From contig NZ_LLZN01000024.1 in NCBI RefSeq assembly GCF_001509795.1, forward strand, positions 1 through 64,000: 64,000 nt of DNA. The letters run 5' to 3'. Source of the DNA: Streptomyces sp. NRRL WC-3605. Its GTDB lineage: Bacteria; Actinomycetota; Actinomycetes; Streptomycetales; Streptomycetaceae. How positions within the stretch are numbered: position 1 is the first letter of the stretch; the number at the start of each line of letters is the position of its first letter. Of the stretch, positions 16,815 to 25,862 are shown piece after piece. Below the pieces are notes generated by a model that was not told the origin of the DNA, searched no databases, and was given only the letters and a program-made list of their open reading frames with translations. The position numbers and the translations under genes were made by a program.

Positions 16815-18050
16815 TCAGGAGGGCAGCGACGTCTCGCGGGCGCGTTCCGTCCGCCGCGGCACCGGCAGCGGGGCGGGCCGTCCGGTCGTGGAGCGCCACA
16901 GCGCGCGGGCCGCCAGCACGGTCGCGGCGACCAGCAGGCCGTTGCGGACGAACAGCAGGGTGACGCCGAGGGCGTCGCTCGCCACGACGTGCGCGAACCA
17001 CAGCGGGAACTCCAGGACCGTCGCCAGGCACGCGGCGAGCACCAGGGCGACGGGCAGACGCATCGGGCTGCCCCGGAAGCACATGCAGACGGCGGCGAGG
17101 CCGACCAGCCACACCAGGTACTGCGGGCTGATCACCCGGCTGGTCGTGGTGAACATCAGCACCGCCACGAACGCCGCGTCGGCGAGCGTGTGCGGCGCGA
17201 ACCGCCGCGCCCGCAGCCGCCACAGCAGCAGCCAGCCGAACGCGAGGGCGCTCAGCACGAGCGCGGCCGTGCTGACGGCGTCGACGTACGGGCCGAGGAA
17301 CTCCACCGAGCCGTAGTTCAGCAGCACCTGCCCGTCCCAGCCGTGCTGCCGGGCCACGTGGAGGACCAGCCCGCCCAGCGACTCGACCTCCGTGCCCCGG
17401 TCGCGCTGGAACGTCAGGAACGCGAACGCGCCGGGCATGGCGACGGCGAACGCCGCCGCGAGGGCGCCCGCGGTCAGCGCCGCCCAGAGCCACGCCCCGC
17501 GCCTGCGGGCCGCCACGAGCAGCAGCACCGGCCACACCTTGAGCATCGCCCCGAACGCCGTCAGCGCGCCCATCAGCGCGGGCCGCCGGGCGCCGGCCAG
17601 CAGCGCGGCCACGGCGACCGCCGTCACCATCACGTCGTAGCGCGCGTACACGGTCGGCCCGAGCAGCGGCACGCCCGCCACCCACACCCAGGCCCCGCGG
17701 ACGAGGCGGCCCGGACGCAGCCCCGCGTACAGCAGGAGCAGCAGCACCACGAGGTCCGCGCAGAACGCGAGGACGAAGAACGCCGAGGTGTAGTCGAGCC
17801 AGAAGACCAGCGCGGGCGCCAGGACCGCGAGGGCGGCGGCGGGCGGGTACTGCCAGGTGACGTCGTCCAGCGGGAAGGTGCCGGTGCGCAGCACCTCGTA
17901 CCAGTCGTGGTAGATCACCGACACGTCGCTGGTGACGTCGGGGCCGGGGAAGACGTACACCTTGAACACGAACAGCAGCAGGGCCGTCCTGGTCAGGCCC
18001 CAGACGCCCACCAGCCACGCCAGGGACCGCCGCGTGCCCGTCGTCTCCAC
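16815..18050 (-). CDS. Polytopic mannosyltransferase-like protein (GT87, DUF2029)
   Basis: A 411-residue membrane protein with about ten helices, of the polyprenyl-phosphate-mannose-dependent alpha-mannosyltransferase type. Acidic residues in the first periplasmic loop (PGPDVTSDVSVIYHDWYE) fit the GT-C catalytic aspartate. The mycobacterial homologue Rv2181 acts in lipomannan/LAM synthesis, so a lipoglycan role is likely. The GTG at 18050 is chosen because cggGACGGGG lies before it; the open frame upstream reads through the promoter region. It is divergent from the GT4 gene at 18171, and the two probably serve one envelope pathway. Confidence 0.82.
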   Translation of the reverse strand: METTGTRRSLAWLVGVWGLTRTALLLFVFKVYVFPGPDVTSDVSVIYHDWYEVLRTGTFPLDDVTWQYPPAAALAVLAPALVFWLDYTSAFFVLAFCADLVVLLLLLYAGLRPGRLVRGAWVWVAGVPLLGPTVYARYDVMVTAVAVAALLAGARRPALMGALTAFGAMLKVWPVLLLVAARRRGAWLWAALTAGALAAAFAVAMPGAFAFLTFQRDRGTEVESLGGLVLHVARQHGWDGQVLLNYGSVEFLGPYVDAVSTAALVLSALAFGWLLLWRLRARRFAPHTLADAAFVAVLMFTTTSRVISPQYLVWLVGLAAVCMCFRGSPMRLPVALVLAACLATVLEFPLWFAHVVASDALGVTLLFVRNGLLVAATVLAARALWRSTTGRPAPLPVPRRTERARETSLPS

Positions 18051-18170
18051 CAGAACCCCGTCCCGTTCGATATCCGGCTCGAATGGACATGATGTCGTGT
18101 CCGGCGGGGCGCGGGCGACATACGCGGCCGGGCCGGGGCGCGAACGGCGGCTTCGATAGGGTCGGCCGCG

Positions 18171-19313
18171 ATGCACAAGACCCTGATCGTCACCAACGAC
18201 TTCCCGCCCCGCCCCGGCGGCATCCAGGCGTTCCTGCACAACATGGCGCTGCGGCTCGACCCCGAGCGCCTCGTCGTCTACGCCTCCACCTGGAAGCGCG
18301 GCCGGGAGGGCGCCGAGGCGACCGCCGCCTTCGACGCCGAGCAGCCCTTCACGGTCGTACGGGACCGCACGACGATGCTGCTGCCGACCCCGGGGGCGAC
18401 CCGGCGGGCGGTGGGTCTGCTGCGGGAGCACGGCTGCACGTCGGTGTGGTTCGGGGCGGCCGCTCCGCTCGGCCTGATGGCGCCGGCGCTGCGCAGGGCG
18501 GGTGCCGAGCGGCTGGTGGCCACCACCCACGGCCACGAGGCGGGCTGGGCGCAGCTGCCCGCGGCCCGGCAGCTGCTCGGCCGGATCGGGGAGGGCACCG
18601 ACACCCTCACCTACCTCGGCGAGTACACCCGCTCGCGGATCGCGCGCGCCCTGACGCCCGAGGCGGCCGCGCGGATGGTGCAGCTGCCGCCCGGCGTCGA
18701 CGAGAAGACCTTCCACCCCGGATCGGGCGGTGACGAGGTCCGGGCCCGGCTCGGGCTGACGGACCGGCCCGTCGTGGTGTGCGTCTCCCGGCTGGTGCGG
18801 CGCAAGGGACAGGACACCCTGATCCGGGCGCTGCCCCGCATCCTGGCCGCCGAGCCGGACACCGTGCTGCTCGTCGTCGGCGGCGGGCCCTACGAGCAGG
18901 ACCTGCGCCGGCTGGCCCGGGAGACCGGCGTCGCCGGCTCGGTGCGCTTCACCGGGGCCGTGCCCTGGGCGGAGCTGCCCGCGCACTACGGCGCCGGTGA
19001 CGTCTTCGCCATGCCGTGCCGCACCCGCCGGGGCGGCCTGGACGTGGAGGGACTCGGCATCGTCTACCTGGAGGCGTCGGCGACCGGGCTGCCGGTCGTG
19101 GCCGGCGACTCCGGCGGCGCGCCCGACGCGGTGCTGGACGGGGAGACCGGCTGGGTGGTGCGCGGCGGCTCCCCGCAGGACGCGGCCGACCGCATCGTCA
19201 CGCTGCTGGGGGACGCCGCGCTGCGGGCCCGCATGGGCGAGCGGGGCCGGGCGTGGGTCGAGGAGAAGTGGCGCTGGGACCTGCTGGCCGAGCGGCTGGA
19301 AGCCCTGCTCTGA
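18171..19313 (+). CDS. GT4 glycosyltransferase, PimB'-like
   Basis: A 380-residue cytosolic or membrane-associated GT-B enzyme. It has the N-terminal TNDFPPRPGGIQAFLHNMA acceptor motif, a donor domain starting at VVCVSRLVRRKGQD, and the EX7E-type GLGIVYLEASATGLPVV nucleotide-sugar site. The closest known role is PimB', which adds the second mannose to phosphatidyl-myo-inositol from GDP-mannose. TAGGGT at 18157-18162 lies eight bases before the ATG with no ribosome-binding site, so the mRNA is probably leaderless. Confidence 0.87.
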   Translation: MHKTLIVTNDFPPRPGGIQAFLHNMALRLDPERLVVYASTWKRGREGAEATAAFDAEQPFTVVRDRTTMLLPTPGATRRAVGLLREHGCTSVWFGAAAPLGLMAPALRRAGAERLVATTHGHEAGWAQLPAARQLLGRIGEGTDTLTYLGEYTRSRIARALTPEAAARMVQLPPGVDEKTFHPGSGGDEVRARLGLTDRPVVVCVSRLVRRKGQDTLIRALPRILAAEPDTVLLVVGGGPYEQDLRRLARETGVAGSVRFTGAVPWAELPAHYGAGDVFAMPCRTRRGGLDVEGLGIVYLEASATGLPVVAGDSGGAPDAVLDGETGWVVRGGSPQDAADRIVTLLGDAALRARMGERGRAWVEEKWRWDLLAERLEALL

Positions 19314-19334
19314 GGACGGTCAGCCGCCGGACGC

Positions 19335-19377
19335 ACGAGGGCGCGGGCCCCCGAGGGGGACACCGCGCCCTTGCTCG
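19335..19377. terminator. Hairpin between convergent GT4 and fadD genes
   Basis: GAGGGCGCGG (19337-19346) pairs with CCGCGCCC plus TTGCTC (19363-19376) around a 16-base loop. It lies in the 79-base gap between convergent stops and may serve both. Confidence 0.65.
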
Positions 19378-19392
19378 TCTCCGGTGGAGCGC

Positions 19393-21189
19393 CTACTTCT
19401 GGTAGATCGCCTCGATCTCGTCGGCGTAGTCCTTCGCCACCACGTTCCGCTTGAGCTTCAGCGACGGCGTCAGGTGGCCCGACTCCTCGGTGAACTGGGC
19501 GGGCAGGACGCGGAACTTGCGCACCGACTCGGCCTTCGACACCGCCGCGTTGCCGTCGTCGATCGCCGACTGGATCGCGGCGAGCAGATCGGCGTCCTCG
19601 CGCAGCGACACCGCAGTGGAACCGGCCGGCTTGCCGTGGTCGGCGCACCAGCGCTCGAGGAACTCCTCGTCGATGGTGACCAGCGCGCCCACGAACGGCC
19701 GCCCGTCGCCGACCACCATGCACTCCGCGACGAGCGCGTGCGCCCGGATGCGGTCCTCGATCACGGCCGGGGCGACGTTCTTACCGCCCGCGGTGACGAT
19801 GATCTCCTTCTTGCGGCCGGTGATGCGGAGGTAGCCGTCCTCGTCGAGGGTGCCGATGTCACCGGTGTGGAACCAGCCGTCGGCCAGCGCCTCCTCGGTG
19901 GCGCCCGGGTTGTTCCAGTACTCCTTGAACAGGTGCTCGCCGTGCAGCAGCACCTCGCCGTCGTCCGCGATGCGCACCACGGAACCCGGCAGCGGCTGGC
20001 CGACCGTGCCGATCTTCTGCCGGTCCCACGGGTTGAACGCGGTCGCCGCACAGGACTCCGTCAGGCCGTAGCCCTCCAGGACGGTGAAGCCGATGCCGCG
20101 GAAGAAGTGCCCGAGCCGCTCGCCCAGCGGGGCGCCGCCGGAGATCGCGTACTCGCCGCGGCCGCCGAGGACCGCGCGCAGTTTGCTGAAGACCAGCTTG
20201 TCGAAGACCCTGTGCTTGATCTTCAGACCGACGGACGGCCCCGACGGCGTGTCCAGCGCCCGGCTGTACGCGATGGCCGTGTCCGCGGCCTTGTCGAAGA
20301 TCTTGCCCTTGCCGTCGGCCTGCGCCTTGGCACGGGCCGAGTTGTAGACCTTCTCGAAGACCCGCGGAACGCCCAGGACGAGTGTCGGGCGGAACGCGGC
20401 CAGCTCGTCGGTGAGGTTCTTGATGTCCGGGACGTTGCCCAGCTTGATCGGCGCCATCATCGGGGCGATCTGCACCAGGCGCCCGAAGACGTGGGCCAGC
20501 GGCAGGAAGAGCAGGACCGAGCACTCGCCGGTGCGGAACAGGGGCCGCAGGCGCTCCACGATGTTGCCGCACTCGGCGAAGAAGCTGCGGTGGGTCAGCA
20601 CACAGCCCTTGGGGCGGCCCGTGGTGCCCGAGGTGTACACGATGGTCGCCGGGTCGTCGGCCTTCGCCAGCGAGCTGCGCTCCTCGACGGTGGCGTCGGC
20701 GACGTCCTGCCCGAGCCGGCCCAGCTCCTCGACACCGCCGGCGTCGATCTGCCAGACGTGCTTGAGAGCGGGCAGCCGGTCGCGCACCGACTCGACGGCC
20801 GCGGTGTGGGCGTCCAGCTCCGTGACGACCGCGGTGGCACCCGAGTCGCCGAGGATCCACTGCACCTGCTCCGGCGAGCTGGTCTCGTACACGGGCACGG
20901 TCACCGCGCCCGCGGACCAGATCGCGAAGTCCATCAGGGTCCACTCGTAGCGGGTGCGGGACATCAGGCCGACCCGGTCGCCGGGCTGGACCCCGGCGGC
21001 GATCAGGCCCTTGGCGGCCGCGTGCACCTCGGCGAGGAACGCGGTGGCCGTGACGTCCTGCCAGGCACCGCCGACCTTGCGGGCGATGACGGCCACGTCC
21101 GGGTGCTGCGCGGCGTTTCTGCGGACGATGTCGGTGAGATTGCCGTCCGCAGGGACCTCGTACAAAGCCGGAAGGCTGAACTCGCGCAA
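19393..21189 (-). CDS. Long-chain acyl-CoA ligase (FadD15-like)
   Basis: Activates long-chain fatty acids to acyl-AMP and then acyl-CoA. The 598-residue protein has the ANL-family motifs YTSGTTGRPKGCVLTH (A3 P-loop), GYGLTESCA (A5), GWFHTGDIG (A7), the hinge ITGRKKEIIVTAGGKNV (A8) and the late catalytic lysine in SLKLKRN. The start is a TTG at 21189 with GAGGAG nine bases upstream; no ATG fits. It is convergent with the GT4 gene. The same pairing of PimB' and FadD15 occurs in M. tuberculosis. Confidence 0.93.
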   Translation of the reverse strand: MREFSLPALYEVPADGNLTDIVRRNAAQHPDVAVIARKVGGAWQDVTATAFLAEVHAAAKGLIAAGVQPGDRVGLMSRTRYEWTLMDFAIWSAGAVTVPVYETSSPEQVQWILGDSGATAVVTELDAHTAAVESVRDRLPALKHVWQIDAGGVEELGRLGQDVADATVEERSSLAKADDPATIVYTSGTTGRPKGCVLTHRSFFAECGNIVERLRPLFRTGECSVLLFLPLAHVFGRLVQIAPMMAPIKLGNVPDIKNLTDELAAFRPTLVLGVPRVFEKVYNSARAKAQADGKGKIFDKAADTAIAYSRALDTPSGPSVGLKIKHRVFDKLVFSKLRAVLGGRGEYAISGGAPLGERLGHFFRGIGFTVLEGYGLTESCAATAFNPWDRQKIGTVGQPLPGSVVRIADDGEVLLHGEHLFKEYWNNPGATEEALADGWFHTGDIGTLDEDGYLRITGRKKEIIVTAGGKNVAPAVIEDRIRAHALVAECMVVGDGRPFVGALVTIDEEFLERWCADHGKPAGSTAVSLREDADLLAAIQSAIDDGNAAVSKAESVRKFRVLPAQFTEESGHLTPSLKLKRNVVAKDYADEIEAIYQK

Positions 21190-21486
21190 GACTGCTGCTC
21201 CTCATAGGGCGCCGGCGCCACGACGTTGTGTGATGCGACCGATCGGTCCAAGGCTCGGGCAAGTGCTCGGGGATTCACATGTTGAAATCCTGAGCACGAC
21301 TGGACCGACCGGACGTTACCCGTCGGTATGGCCTCTCCGACAGGGGGTCCCGGCGAGATGTTCGCTGCGTCACACGGATTGGTGTTTCTGCGCGCACAGT
21401 AGTCGAGCGTTCGGACGACTGGCCAGTAACCATCGGTTCGCCCGCCACTGTTCACGTCTGCCCCACGACGCCTACCCTTGATCGCC

Positions 21487-22284
21487 ATGGCACCGAAACC
21501 GACGGGAAACAACGGCACCCGCGTGCACGTGGTGAGCGACGTGCACGGCAACGCCCGGGACCTCGCCCGCGCCGGCGACGGCGCCGACGCCCTGATCTGC
21601 CTGGGCGATCTGGTGCTGTTCCTGGACTACGCCGACCACTCGCGCGGCATCTTCCCCGACCTGTTCGGCGTGGAGAACGCCGACCGCATCGTGGAGCTGC
21701 GCACCGCCCGGCGCTTCGAGGAGGCCCGCGAGTTCGGGACGCGGCTGTGGGCCGGCATCGGCTCCGACCGGGCCGCCGTGATCGAGGAGGCGGTCCGCAA
21801 GCAGTACCGCGAGATGTTCTCCGTCCTGCCGACACCGACGTACGCCACCTACGGCAACGTCGACATCCCGCCCCTGTGGCCGGAGTACGCCGGACCCGGC
21901 GTCACCGTCCTGGACGGGCAGCGCGCCGAGATCGGCGGCTGGACCTTCGGGTTCGTCGGCGGCGGACTGCGCACCCCGATGCGCACGCCCTACGAGATCA
22001 GCGACGAGGAGTACGCCGCGAAGATCGAGGCCGTCGGTGAGGTGGACGTGCTGTGCACCCACATCCCGCCGGAGGTCCCGGAACTCGTCTACGACACCGT
22101 CGCGCGGCGCTTCGAGCGCGGCAGCCGGGCCCTGCTGGACGCGATCCGCCGCACCCGGCCCCGCTACTCGCTGTTCGGGCACGTCCACCAGCCCCTGGTG
22201 CGGCGCATGCGGATCGGCGCCACCGAGTGCGTGAACGTCGGCCACTTCGCCCGGTCCGGGAAGCCGTGGGCGCTCCAGTGGTGA
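21487..22284 (+). CDS. Calcineurin-like metallophosphoesterase
   Basis: The 265-residue protein has all five metallophosphoesterase blocks in order: SDVHGN, LGDLV, YGNVD, THIPP and GHVHQP. These bind two metal ions, so it should be an active phosphatase or phosphodiesterase. The substrate is unknown. The ATG at 21487 is preferred over TTG 21478: TACCCT (21473-21478) with TTCACG 16 bases before it puts transcription at or just before this ATG, a leaderless arrangement with no ribosome-binding site. Confidence 0.85.
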   Translation: MAPKPTGNNGTRVHVVSDVHGNARDLARAGDGADALICLGDLVLFLDYADHSRGIFPDLFGVENADRIVELRTARRFEEAREFGTRLWAGIGSDRAAVIEEAVRKQYREMFSVLPTPTYATYGNVDIPPLWPEYAGPGVTVLDGQRAEIGGWTFGFVGGGLRTPMRTPYEISDEEYAAKIEAVGEVDVLCTHIPPEVPELVYDTVARRFERGSRALLDAIRRTRPRYSLFGHVHQPLVRRMRIGATECVNVGHFARSGKPWALQW

Positions 22285-22426
22285 GCGGAATCCGGCCCCC
22301 CGGGCGCTTTCCGTACGACCGCCCAGGTGGGGGTGGCTCCGCCCGGCCCGGCGCACGGTAGCCTTCACGCTGCGCCCGCGTGCGCACCACGACTTCATGA
22401 CGGCCGCTTCTGGAGGAGCCACGGCG

Positions 22427-22867
22427 ATGGCGGAACACACCAGCTCGAGCATCACGATCGAGGCGGCACCGGCCGATGTCATGGGGGTCATCTCCGACTT
22501 CGCCCGCTACCCGGACTGGACCGGCGAGGTGAAGGAGGCGGAGGTCCTCGCGACGGACGGCCAGGGCCGCGCCGAGCAGGTCCGCCTCGTCATGGACGCC
22601 GGGGCGATCAAGGACGACCAGGTGCTCGCGTACACCTGGACCGGCGAGCACGAGGTGTCCTGGACGCTGGTGAAGTCCCAGATGCTGCGTTCCCTGGACG
22701 GCTCCTACCTCCTCGAGCCGGCCGGCGCCGGCGCCACCGAGGTCACCTACGTCCTCACCGTGGACGTCAAGATCCCGATGCTGGGGATGATCAAGCGCAA
22801 GGCCGAGAAGGTCATCATCGACCGGGCCCTGGCCGGTCTGAAGAAGCGCGTGGAGTCCGCCAAGTAG
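22427..22867 (+). CDS. SRPBCC (polyketide cyclase/START-like) protein
   Basis: A 146-residue helix-grip protein of the SRPBCC superfamily, which binds hydrophobic ligands in a central cavity (ITIEAAPADVMGVISDFARYPDWTGEV, typical first strand and helix). No catalytic residues are evident. GGAGGAG lies eight bases before the ATG at 22427, making it the better start than 22397. It lies 63 bases upstream of the ArsA-like ATPase; the same neighbour pair exists in mycobacteria (Rv2185c/Rv2184c), so the two may act together. Confidence 0.85.
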   Translation: MAEHTSSSITIEAAPADVMGVISDFARYPDWTGEVKEAEVLATDGQGRAEQVRLVMDAGAIKDDQVLAYTWTGEHEVSWTLVKSQMLRSLDGSYLLEPAGAGATEVTYVLTVDVKIPMLGMIKRKAEKVIIDRALAGLKKRVESAK

Positions 22868-22930
22868 CTCCGCCCCGGCCGGGAGCACCGCGCCCGGACG
22901 GGACCGCGCCGTCCGTTACGGTTCACCCCT

Positions 22931-24106
22931 ATGCGCACCATCCTGATCACCGGCCCGGGCGGCAGCGGCCGTACGACCGTCGCGGCGGCCACCGCGCTCG
23001 CCGCGGCCGCCGGCGGCGCCCGCACGCTCGTGCTGAGTGCCGACCGCACCGACACCCTCGGCGCGGCACTCGGCGTGCGCACCGGGACGGCCCCCGTCGA
23101 GGCCGCGCCCCGGCTCACCGCCTGGCGCCCCGACGCCGCCACCGGCTTCCGCGACGACCTCGCCGCCTTCCAGGAGCGGGCCACCGGCGCCCTCGACCTG
23201 CTCGGCGCCTCCCGGCTCGACCCCGAGGAGGTCACCCCCCTGCCCGGCGCGGAGGAACTCGCGCTGCTGCGGGCCCTGCGCGACGCGGCCCTAGCCGAGG
23301 CGCACGACCTCCTCGTCGTCGACCTGCCCGCCACCCCGCACGCCCTCGCCCTGCTCTCCCTGCCCGAGGAGCTGCGCCGCTACCTGCGCCGCCTGCTCCC
23401 GCCGGAACGCCAGGCGGCCCGCGCGCTGCGCCCGGTCCTCGGCCGGCTGGCCGGCGTCCCCATGCCCGCCGAGTGGCTCTACGAGACCGCCGCCCGCTGG
23501 GACGTCGAGCTGGCCGCCGTCGAGGCCGTCGTCGCCGACCGCGACACCGTCGTGCGGCTCGTCGCCGAACCCGGCCAGGGCGGCGCCGACGCCGTGCGCG
23601 CCGCGGAGCTCGGCCTCGCCCTGCGCGGGCTGCGCCCCGACCTGCTGGTCGCCAACCGGGTGCTGCCCGAGGCGGAGGCCGGCCCCGGCAGCTGGCTCGC
23701 CGGACCCGTCGCCCAGCAGCGCAAGGCGACCGACGAATGGCGCGGCACCCACGACGTGCACGACGTCCCCCACCTCGGGCACGACCCGCGCGGCACCGAC
23801 GACCTCGCCGCGCTCGGGGTGCCCGTCGTCAACGGGACGTCCTCCACGGTCGAGTGGCCCGTCACCGACCGGCTCGCCGACGACGGCGTCCTGGTCTGGC
23901 ACATCCCGCTGCCCGGCGCCCACCGCGACGAACTCGACCTGATCCGGCGCGGCGACGAACTCGTCCTCGCGGCGGGGCAGTTCCGGCGTATCGTGCCGCT
24001 GCCCTCCGTGCTGCGGCGGTGCGCCGTGGACGGGGCCGCGCTGCGCGACGGCGAGCTGCGGATCAGGTTCGCCCCGGACCCCGGCCTGTGGCCCCGCGCC
24101 AAGTGA
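22931..24106 (+). CDS. ArsA/GET3-like P-loop protein with altered Walker A
   Basis: A 391-residue protein with the fold of ArsA-family ATPases: N-terminal P-loop, LVLSADRTDTLGAALG (switch I-like), and LLVVDLPATPHALALLSLP (switch II-like). The nucleotide loop reads GPGGSGRTT. The signature lysine is Pro9 and the Walker lysine is Arg14, so ATP hydrolysis may be weak or absent. The C-terminal third contains a small beta-domain. TACGGT (22917-22922) lies eight bases before the ATG with no ribosome-binding site, so it is probably leaderless. Function is unknown; tail-anchored protein or metal handling are possible only by analogy. Confidence 0.78.
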   Translation: MRTILITGPGGSGRTTVAAATALAAAAGGARTLVLSADRTDTLGAALGVRTGTAPVEAAPRLTAWRPDAATGFRDDLAAFQERATGALDLLGASRLDPEEVTPLPGAEELALLRALRDAALAEAHDLLVVDLPATPHALALLSLPEELRRYLRRLLPPERQAARALRPVLGRLAGVPMPAEWLYETAARWDVELAAVEAVVADRDTVVRLVAEPGQGGADAVRAAELGLALRGLRPDLLVANRVLPEAEAGPGSWLAGPVAQQRKATDEWRGTHDVHDVPHLGHDPRGTDDLAALGVPVVNGTSSTVEWPVTDRLADDGVLVWHIPLPGAHRDELDLIRRGDELVLAAGQFRRIVPLPSVLRRCAVDGAALRDGELRIRFAPDPGLWPRAK

Positions 24107-24163
24107 AGCGGGTACCGCCGTTCGGGTAACGTCGGAGGGACGAGCCGTAGTCAGGAGTGCGTC

Positions 24164-24664
24164 ATGAGCGAAGAGCTCCCCCCGTCCGACGCCGACGGGC
24201 CCGAGCCCGGGGACCCCGTGGACGAGGTACGGGCGGCCGACGCCGACGCCTGGGCGACGGCCTGCGCCGAGGACCTCGCCGAGGAGAAGGCCCGCCGCCG
24301 GGAGCGGAACGGACAGCCGCCCGGCTCGGCCGCCGAGGAGCTGCGCAAGTTCGTCGACGCCGTCGCCGACCGGCTCTCCACCCTGCAGTCCCCCCTGCTC
24401 GGCGCGGTCGCGGGACCCGCCGCCCAGCAGGTGGTCAAGCAGGTCGTGGACCAGGCCAAGGCCGCCGTCGAACCCGTCATCGAGCGCAATCCCGACGTCT
24501 TCGACCATCTCGCCGCCGCCGGCACCGAACTGCTCGCCGCCTACCGCTCGGCCGTCCAGAACCAGGAACGCCGCTGGACCGCCGGGGACGGCGGCCAGGC
24601 CCCGAAGGACGGCCCCGACCGGGGCGACGACACCGGTCCCGGCGAGCGGATCGACCTCGACTGA
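24164..24664 (+). CDS. DUF5304-type protein (SCO2127-like), upstream of glkA
   Basis: A 166-residue, acidic, mostly helical cytosolic protein with disordered ends (about 1-35 and 135-166) and a central conserved core around SAAEELRKFVDAVADRLSTLQSPLLG. From memory, the S. coelicolor homologue SCO2127 affects glucose uptake and carbon catabolite repression together with the neighbouring glkA. No enzymatic motif is visible. It is 107 bases upstream of glkA on the same strand, with a separate glkA promoter between (TACGGT at 24730-24735). Confidence 0.8.
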   Translation: MSEELPPSDADGPEPGDPVDEVRAADADAWATACAEDLAEEKARRRERNGQPPGSAAEELRKFVDAVADRLSTLQSPLLGAVAGPAAQQVVKQVVDQAKAAVEPVIERNPDVFDHLAAAGTELLAAYRSAVQNQERRWTAGDGGQAPKDGPDRGDDTGPGERIDLD

Positions 24665-24771
24665 TCCCGCCCGCCCGGCCTCCCCGTCCGCCGAACGGAC
24701 GACGCGGACTGGAGGGCAAGGGCCTCGGGTACGGTTGGCCGTAGCGGGGCTCGACCGAAACTGAGGGATTC

Positions 24772-25725
24772 ATGGGACTCACCATCGGCGTCGACATCGG
24801 CGGCACGAAGATCGCGGCCGGCGTGGTCGACGAGGAAGGCAACATCCTCTCGACCCACAAGGTGCCGACCCCGGGTACGCCCGAGGGCATCGTGGACGCC
24901 ATCTCCTCCGCGGTGGAGGGGGCACGCGCCGGGCACGAGATCGTCGGCGTGGGCATCGGTGCGGCCGGATACGTCAACCGCCAGCGTTCGGAGGTGTACT
25001 TCGCGCCGAACATCGACTGGCGCAACGAGCCGCTGAAGGAGAAGGTCGAGGCCCGCGTGGGCCTCCCCGTCGTCGTGGAGAACGACGCCAACGCGGCCGC
25101 CTGGGGCGAGTACAAGTTCGGCGCTGGCAAGGGCCACCGCAACGTCATCTGCATCACGCTGGGCACCGGCCTCGGCGGCGGCATCATCATCGGCAACAAG
25201 CTGCGCCGCGGGCACTTCGGCGTGGCCGCCGAGTTCGGCCACATCCGCATGGTGCCGGACGGCCTGCTGTGCGGCTGCGGCAGCCAGGGCTGCTGGGAGC
25301 AGTACGCCTCCGGCCGCGCCCTCGTGCGCTACGCCAAGCAGCGCGCCAACGCCACCCCGGAGAACGCCGAGATCCTGCTCGGCCTGGGCGACGGCAGCCC
25401 CGACGGCATCGAGGGCAAGCACATCTCCATGGCCGCCCGGCAGGGCGACCCCGTCGCCGTCGACTCCTACCGGGAGCTCGCGCGCTGGGCCGGCGCCGGC
25501 CTCGCCGACCTGGCCTCGCTGTTCGACCCGTCCGCGTTCATCGTCGGCGGCGGTCTCTCCGACGAGGGCGAACTGGTCCTCGACCCCATCCGCAAGTCCT
25601 ACAAGCGCTGGCTGGTGGGCGGCAACTGGCGCCCGGTCGCCGACGTCATCGCCGCGCAGCTCGGCAACAAGGCCGGGCTGGTGGGCGCCGCCGACCTGGC
25701 CCGCGAGCCCGACCCGATCATGTGA
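24772..25725 (+). CDS. glkA: ROK-family glucokinase
   Basis: Phosphorylates glucose with ATP and, in Streptomyces, is central to carbon catabolite repression. The 317-residue cytosolic enzyme has the ATP loop GVDIGGTKIAAG near residue 6. ENDANAAAWGE contains the catalytic Asp. The ROK zinc motif CGCGSQGCWEQYASG supplies three cysteines, with a histidine just upstream (EFGHI). GAGGGA precedes the ATG. It follows the SCO2127-like gene, and a terminator-like structure lies at 25773-25840. Confidence 0.95.
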   Translation: MGLTIGVDIGGTKIAAGVVDEEGNILSTHKVPTPGTPEGIVDAISSAVEGARAGHEIVGVGIGAAGYVNRQRSEVYFAPNIDWRNEPLKEKVEARVGLPVVVENDANAAAWGEYKFGAGKGHRNVICITLGTGLGGGIIIGNKLRRGHFGVAAEFGHIRMVPDGLLCGCGSQGCWEQYASGRALVRYAKQRANATPENAEILLGLGDGSPDGIEGKHISMAARQGDPVAVDSYRELARWAGAGLADLASLFDPSAFIVGGGLSDEGELVLDPIRKSYKRWLVGGNWRPVADVIAAQLGNKAGLVGAADLAREPDPIM

Positions 25726-25772
25726 CGCGGTACGTCCTCGGGTACACCCTGTAGGGCACCGCACGCGCCACC

Positions 25773-25840
25773 GCTCCGGGGCGCGGGGACCTGCGCGACC
25801 GGCCGTGGACAGGCCGTCGCCATGACCCCGCGCCCCGAGC
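25773..25840 (+). terminator. Long-loop hairpin after glkA
   Basis: GCTCcGGGGCGCGGGG (25773-25788) pairs with CCCCGCGCCCCGAGC (25826-25840) with one bulge. The 37-base loop holds a second small hairpin, CGGCC/GGCCG. Confidence 0.55.
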
Positions 25841-25862
25841 CGTCGGGCGTACATTGATCGGC

